A DNA stretch of 64,000 nucleotides. Source: JAABTH01 sp964390725 (GTDB lineage: Bacteria; Bacillota; Dethiobacteria; DTU022). The notes beneath the pieces were generated by a model, which saw only the letters and a program-made list of their open reading frames with translations, ran no database searches and was not told where the DNA came from. The DNA is taken from contig CAYMIW010000003.1 in NCBI GenBank assembly GCA_964390725.1, positions 115,550 to 179,549 on the forward strand. Direction: 5' to 3'. A program made the position numbers and the translations under genes. Of the stretch, positions 59,776-64,000 are shown piece after piece (within the stretch, counting starts at the first letter, position 1; every line of letters begins with the position of its first letter).

Positions 59776-60435
59776 TTAATTTGCAAAAGGAACTCTGAAT
59801 TCGCCGTTCATCCTGGTCCATTTTTCATCTATCATAAATTTCCCGCAAATCTCTAATTCGGTGATGTCTGTAATTTCAAATTCAGCGCTATTGATATTGT
59901 TTGTTGAAATTTGAACTGCACTTCCACCGCTTAAAATAATTTTAGGAGTTACAAAGAGATCGTTGTCATCATAACTGAGCAGATCATAAACTCCTGTCTC
60001 AAGCGGAACTGCTTCGCTATCACCTCTTATCCGCAGGGCAAAGCTGAGGATTGCCTGACCATCTTCAGGTTTGAAGTCTTTAAGGCTTTCTGAAGTATTA
60101 AAGTTGGCTATGTAAATATTAATACTTGCTGTTCCATAAGATCTGCTGACATGTGCCTCCTGTGAACCGAGAATATCCCAGCTTAGCGGTTCCCTTTCGG
60201 TATAAGCTCCGTTTGTTGATTCAATTGAAATGTTAGTTGCAGCTGGACAATTGCCTGAGGTTTCTGTTGATTCAGAAGGTTGCTCCTCGTTTTGTGAAGA
60301 CGGAGACTCGGTGGTATCATCTGGCTCTGCTGCCACGGGTGTATCATCGGGGCCTCCGCAAGCGGTGATCAGGGGCAGTAACACAAAAAGTATTAAAGCA
60401 ATTGTAAAGACTACATTACTTTTAGATCTGATCAA
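59776..60435 (-). CDS. Putative lipoprotein
   Basis: A 219-residue lipoprotein. From TTG 60435 (GGAGAGAAGGT upstream) the signal is FTIALILFVLLPLITAC with Cys at residue 26 as the lipid site; a Ser/Glu/Pro-rich spacer follows (about 27-60), then a beta-rich domain of about 150 residues (ISIESTNGAYTEREPLSWDI). ATG 60486 lacks a ribosome site. The domain family is not recognised. Such proteins lie on the outer face of the membrane. Confidence 0.72.
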   Translation of the reverse strand: MIRSKSNVVFTIALILFVLLPLITACGGPDDTPVAAEPDDTTESPSSQNEEQPSESTETSGNCPAATNISIESTNGAYTEREPLSWDILGSQEAHVSRSYGTASINIYIANFNTSESLKDFKPEDGQAILSFALRIRGDSEAVPLETGVYDLLSYDDNDLFVTPKIILSGGSAVQISTNNINSAEFEITDITELEICGKFMIDEKWTRMNGEFRVPFAN

Positions 60436-60610
60436 CTCTTTTACCTTCTCTCCTGAAATTTTATTAATATCCTGGTATTTACCCATTACGAGTAATTATA
60501 ATCAAGCTGATTATGAAAGTAAATCATTAATCAACCCGTAATCACCAAAGTTGCCAGGTTTTCAAAGAAATTGTATAAGCAGCATACATTAACGGCATTA
60601 TTGCCAGTTA

Positions 60611-60619
60611 TGCTATAAT
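60611..60619 (+). promoter_or_regulatory. Extended -10 promoter for the SLC13-type permease
   Basis: TGCTATAAT (TGnTATAAT) about 94 bases before the start codon; the -35 region is weak. Confidence 0.45.
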
Positions 60620-60712
60620 AGTTGAAAAACTTCCGTATATTCCTATCTCTCCGGGTTATTTCGTTTTTAACGAGTATGAATAAAGATGATTCTGATTGGA
60701 GAGGTTTTAAAT

Positions 60713-63055
60713 ATGACCATGGAAATCGGTCTTACGTTTGCTGTTCTGTTACTGGCCGTAATATTATTTGTTACTGAGTTAATTAGAGCTGACCTTGTTG
60801 CGTTACTGGTTTTGGTCACTCTGGTTTTTGTTGGACTGGCAACTCCTGAAGAGAGCATTGCTGGGTTTTCCAACCCGGCAGTGATTACAACCTGGGCGGT
60901 GTTTATTCTTTCAGCAGGCCTCGGCCGCACCGGAGTGGCAGCCAAATTGGCCGATTATGTTCTTCAACTGGCCGGCAAAGCTGAAAGCCGTTTGCTGGCT
61001 GTGTTAATGGGCAGTGCAGCGGCAGTTTCTGCCTTTGTGATTAACGTGGGGGTAGCAGCAATATTTTTACCGGTAACCCTGAATATTGCAAACCGAACCG
61101 GTCGTTCGGCATCAAAACTTCTTCTGCCCATGGTACAGGGTACTACCCTGGGTGGAATGCTGGTCTTAATCGGTACTGCTTCAAACCTGGTTGTTGTGGA
61201 GTTTCTCAGGGAAGCAGGACTGCGTGTCCCCGGTCTTTTTGATTTTACCCCGGTAGGCATTGTAATCCTAGCGGTATCGATTATTTATATGCTTTTGATT
61301 GGCAGGAGGTTGCTGCCTGAACGTAAAACACCTTCTGTCGATTATGTTAACCCCAAGGTTGATTACAGAGAACACTATGATCTCCAGGAAAGGTTGGCTT
61401 TAATCACTATTCCACCCGGTAATCAGCTGGCGGGTAAAACCCTGTTGGAGAGCAGGTTTGGGCGGGCATTAGGGTTGAACGTTCTCAGCATAATGCGTAA
61501 TGAGGGAGTTCATAATTTGCCGGATTCTTTCCTGGAGTTGAAGGTGGGCGATCAGTTGCTTGTTCTGGGCAGGCTTGATGTAATTGATGAACTGAGCGGT
61601 AAACCGATAGTTATGATAGAGAGCAGCACCTTGGATTCTTCCTGCCTGGTTTCAGATGATATTGGCTTAATTGAACTTGAAGTAGATCAAAAGTCAATAT
61701 TTAACGGGAAATCGCTGGTTGAACTTGATGCAAGAAACAAGCTGGGCCTTGACCTCCTTGCCGTTCATCGCAATAATACTGTGCGTCGCACAAACCTTCA
61801 GGATATAGTTTTTAAACCTGGTGATCGTCTTTTATTCAGAGGAAGACATGACAGGTTCGAATCACTCCGTGGATATGATGGATTTTGCCCATCCGGTGAG
61901 TGTAACCACGAAAAATACAATCTCGATGAAAGGTTACTTTACCTGCGCATTCCGAAAGGTTCACCCCTGATTGGCAGCTCAATAAAGGATATACCTCTGG
62001 CCAGGGCTTATGGAATATCAATACTTAAAATTATTCGCGAAAATCAAGAATTGAGCATTCCAAATCCCGTGACCAGGCTTGAAGAAAATGATCTTTTACT
62101 GGTTGAAGGCCGACCGGTTGATATTGAGGTGCTGCGAGGTCACCAGACCATGAGCATTGAGCGAAATCCTGATATAGACTTAAAGGATCTTGAAACGGAC
62201 ACCCTGCTGGTAGTTGAAGTTATGCTCTCACCCCACTCATCAATTACCGGGAAAACTCTGGGACAGCTTAACTTTAGGGAGAAATTCGGCATCTCAGTTT
62301 TAGCAATATGGCGAGGTGATCGGGCCTATAGAACAGGGCTTAACAATAGACGGCTTGAATTTGGCGATACCCTGTTATGCCTCGGTACTAGAGAAAAGTA
62401 CGAGGTTTTATCTCGTGACCCGGATTTTGTAATCCTAGATCTCGCTTACAGGGAACAACCACTGGTTGGAAAAGCACCAGTTGCCGGCTTGATTATGCTG
62501 GGGGTGTTGTTAGCCACAATATTAAACTGGTTGCCTATATATGTAGCGGCAATTGCCGGAGCACTACTAATGATTATTACCCGTTGCCTGACCGTCGAAG
62601 AAGCATATAGATCAATAGAATGGAAGGCGGTTTTCCTCATTGCCGCAATGCTTCCACTTGGTATGTCAATGCAGAAGACAGGAGCTGCAGCGCTGATTGC
62701 TGATACTGCAATCGATTTTGTTGGTGTTTATGGGCCAACTGCAATTCTTGCCGTGCTGATGGTACTGACAATGGTTTTAAACCAGTTTATACCCAGCGCT
62801 GTCAATGCAGTTGTTATGACCCCTATAGCAATAGCTACAGCCCTGGGTATGGGATTGTCCCCATACCCTTTTGTCATGGGGATTGCTTATTCTGTTGCAG
62901 CCAGCTTCATGACCCCTGTTTCTCATCCTGCCAATGTTTTAATCATGAGCCCCGGTGGTTATCGCTTCAGCGATTATGTTAAAAATGGGTTTCCCCTTTT
63001 ACTGATTGTCCTTGTTGTCAGCGTTCTGCTTCTGCCTGTTGTTTTTCCATTCTAA
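60713..63055 (+). CDS. SLC13/DASS-type anion permease with four RCK_C (TrkA_C) domains
   Basis: A 780-residue permease. Helices at the N-terminus (to about residue 200) and the C-terminus (from about 600) form the two halves of an SLC13/ArsB-like carrier, with the repeated FSNPAVITTWAVF and FMTPVSHPANVLIMSPGGY segments. Between them lie four tandem RCK_C domains of about 70-90 residues (NQLAGKTLLESRFGRALGL, KSIFNGKSLVELDARNKLG, SPLIGSSIKDIPLARAYG, SSITGKTLGQLNFREKFG); two are usual. RCK_C domains bind small ligands and gate transport. The substrate may be sulfate or a dicarboxylate. ATG 60713 has GAGAGG upstream. Confidence 0.88.
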   Translation: MTMEIGLTFAVLLLAVILFVTELIRADLVALLVLVTLVFVGLATPEESIAGFSNPAVITTWAVFILSAGLGRTGVAAKLADYVLQLAGKAESRLLAVLMGSAAAVSAFVINVGVAAIFLPVTLNIANRTGRSASKLLLPMVQGTTLGGMLVLIGTASNLVVVEFLREAGLRVPGLFDFTPVGIVILAVSIIYMLLIGRRLLPERKTPSVDYVNPKVDYREHYDLQERLALITIPPGNQLAGKTLLESRFGRALGLNVLSIMRNEGVHNLPDSFLELKVGDQLLVLGRLDVIDELSGKPIVMIESSTLDSSCLVSDDIGLIELEVDQKSIFNGKSLVELDARNKLGLDLLAVHRNNTVRRTNLQDIVFKPGDRLLFRGRHDRFESLRGYDGFCPSGECNHEKYNLDERLLYLRIPKGSPLIGSSIKDIPLARAYGISILKIIRENQELSIPNPVTRLEENDLLLVEGRPVDIEVLRGHQTMSIERNPDIDLKDLETDTLLVVEVMLSPHSSITGKTLGQLNFREKFGISVLAIWRGDRAYRTGLNNRRLEFGDTLLCLGTREKYEVLSRDPDFVILDLAYREQPLVGKAPVAGLIMLGVLLATILNWLPIYVAAIAGALLMIITRCLTVEEAYRSIEWKAVFLIAAMLPLGMSMQKTGAAALIADTAIDFVGVYGPTAILAVLMVLTMVLNQFIPSAVNAVVMTPIAIATALGMGLSPYPFVMGIAYSVAASFMTPVSHPANVLIMSPGGYRFSDYVKNGFPLLLIVLVVSVLLLPVVFPF

Positions 63056-63086
63056 GAGAAGCTGCATAATGTATAAAAATTATTAA

Positions 63087-64000
63087 TCACTGCCCGATCA
63101 TTATTTGTTTCAGGTTTTGAGGGTAGGGAGGGAGGACTATACCTTTTTCAGTGATAATTGCCGTTATGTTCTCAGCCGGGGTAATATCAAAAGCGGGATT
63201 GTAAGCCTTACAACCTTGTGGGGCTGCAGCGATGCCCAGTGGTTTTGTTATTTCGCAAATGTCTCTCTCTTCAATCGGTATTTTATCACCGCTGGTTAGA
63301 GACATATCAATGGAGGAAGTTGGAGCGGCAACGTAAAAGGGAATTCCATAATAAGCGGCTATTATGGAAAGGGCCAGAGTGCCAATTTTGTTTGCTACAT
63401 CGCCGTTGGCCGCCACACGATCAGTTCCAACAATTACAGTGTTGATCCAGCCCTGAGACATCACATGTGCTGCCATATTGTCCGTAATCAGAGTGACGTC
63501 GATGCCCGCTTCCCTGAGTTCAAATGCAGTCAGTGATGCTCCCTGGAGCCTGGGCCGGGTCTCGTCGGCAAACACCTGCAGTCTCCATCCTTTTTCATGG
63601 GCCAGATAAAGTGGGGCTGTTGCCGTGCCATATTTTGAAGTTGCCAGCACACCGGCGTTGCAGTGAGTTAAAATACCCATTCCGTCTCTTAGCAGTTTTA
63701 AAAGGTTTTCGCCAATGCTGCGGTTAATCTCACCATCTTCCCTGTGTATTCTGACTGCCTCCTCCAGTAGCAGCATTTTAACTTTTTCTACCGAATCATT
63801 CTGGTGTCTGTAAACTAACTGTTTCATCCTTTCCAGGGCCCAGAAGAGGTTTACCGCAGTAGGGCGGGCAGTAGCCAGATAATCTGCTTTAGCCCCAACT
63901 GTTTTGGCAAAGTCTGTCTGTGCATCATTTTTATAATCCCTTATTGCCAGGTACAACCCGTAGGCTGCCGTTATGCCGATTGCAGGGGCACCTCTTACAA
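63087..64000 (-). CDS. mtnA: S-methyl-5-thioribose-1-phosphate isomerase, N-terminus outside window
   Basis: The frame continues past the right edge, where RGAPAIGITAAYGLYLAI is read, so the start is not visible; at least 304 residues are in the window. GILTHCNAGVLATS is the active-site block and VGTDRVAANGDVANKIGT carries the catalytic Asp. It isomerises methylthioribose 1-phosphate in methionine salvage, or 5-deoxyribose 1-phosphate in anaerobes that dispose of 5'-deoxyadenosine; the latter would fit the deaminase gene at 32972. Closely related eIF2B-like proteins lack the Cys of THCNAG. Confidence 0.9.
   Translation of the reverse strand, partial: VRGAPAIGITAAYGLYLAIRDYKNDAQTDFAKTVGAKADYLATARPTAVNLFWALERMKQLVYRHQNDSVEKVKMLLLEEAVRIHREDGEINRSIGENLLKLLRDGMGILTHCNAGVLATSKYGTATAPLYLAHEKGWRLQVFADETRPRLQGASLTAFELREAGIDVTLITDNMAAHVMSQGWINTVIVGTDRVAANGDVANKIGTLALSIIAAYYGIPFYVAAPTSSIDMSLTSGDKIPIEERDICEITKPLGIAAAPQGCKAYNPAFDITPAENITAIITEKGIVLPPYPQNLKQIMIGQ

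Noticed and set aside
1..64000. CRISPR arrays, insertion sequences, tRNA or rRNA genes
   Set aside because: No spaced repeats, transposase motifs, or tRNA-like cloverleaf and rRNA segments were found by eye on either strand.

Overview
The window looks like a chromosomal piece of an anaerobic, low-to-mid-GC Firmicute of the Clostridia type. Signs are strong purine-rich ribosome binding sites, many TTG/GTG starts, a selenocysteine codon in a peroxiredoxin-like gene, corrinoid methyl-transfer proteins, a family I CoA-transferase, TRAP transport, a molybdenum hydroxylase island of the selenium-dependent type and a PucR regulator. No rRNA, tRNA, CRISPR array, transposase or phage gene was seen. 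Species cannot be named from the sequence alone.

Layout. 1-4.3 kb: an ABC-2 exporter operon with a small regulator and an ATPase that carries N-terminal MORN repeats. 4.7-7.2 kb: an apolipoprotein N-acyltransferase-like protein and a TspO-like membrane protein. 7.3-12.4 kb: a PucR-type regulator divergent from a five-gene operon (Rid-like protein, nitroreductase, unknown protein, CoA-transferase A and B). 12.5-16.5 kb: assorted metabolic genes (methyltransferase-like membrane protein, beta-phosphoglucomutase, aldo/keto reductase with Fe-S clusters, DUF169). 16.5-26.6 kb: two corrinoid-protein plus UroD-family methyltransferase modules, a HutC-type GntR regulator and a divergent TRAP transporter with a perfect sigma-A promoter and operator-like palindromes. 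26.7-30.3 kb: citrate synthase, amidase and a UGA-containing selenoprotein. 30.4-32.8 kb: an SfsA/GIY-YIG fusion and an N-carbamoyl amino acid hydrolase-like M20 enzyme.

33-52.4 kb is the metabolic core: a deoxyadenosine-deaminase-like amidohydrolase, then a tight seven-gene minus-strand operon xdhD-ssnA-(Mo, FAD and 2Fe-2S subunits)-ygeY-ygeW, an inositol monophosphatase, and a divergent plus-strand operon aroF-pheA-ygfK-ygeX-ygeA-saccharopine dehydrogenase-like that ends at a clear terminator. The yge/ygf/ssnA/xdhD set is the one linked in other bacteria to anaerobic purine or uric acid breakdown and to selenium-dependent molybdenum hydroxylases. Here ygfK is short and lacks its central flavin/NAD(P)H domain, and the chorismate-pathway genes aroF and pheA share its operon.

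52.5-64 kb: MscS channel, 3-hydroxyacyl-CoA dehydrogenase, DUF554, small membrane proteins, a CheY-like regulator paired with a CheX-like protein, an exported protein, CoA-disulfide reductase, a lipoprotein, an SLC13-type permease with four RCK_C domains, and the truncated start of mtnA at the window edge.
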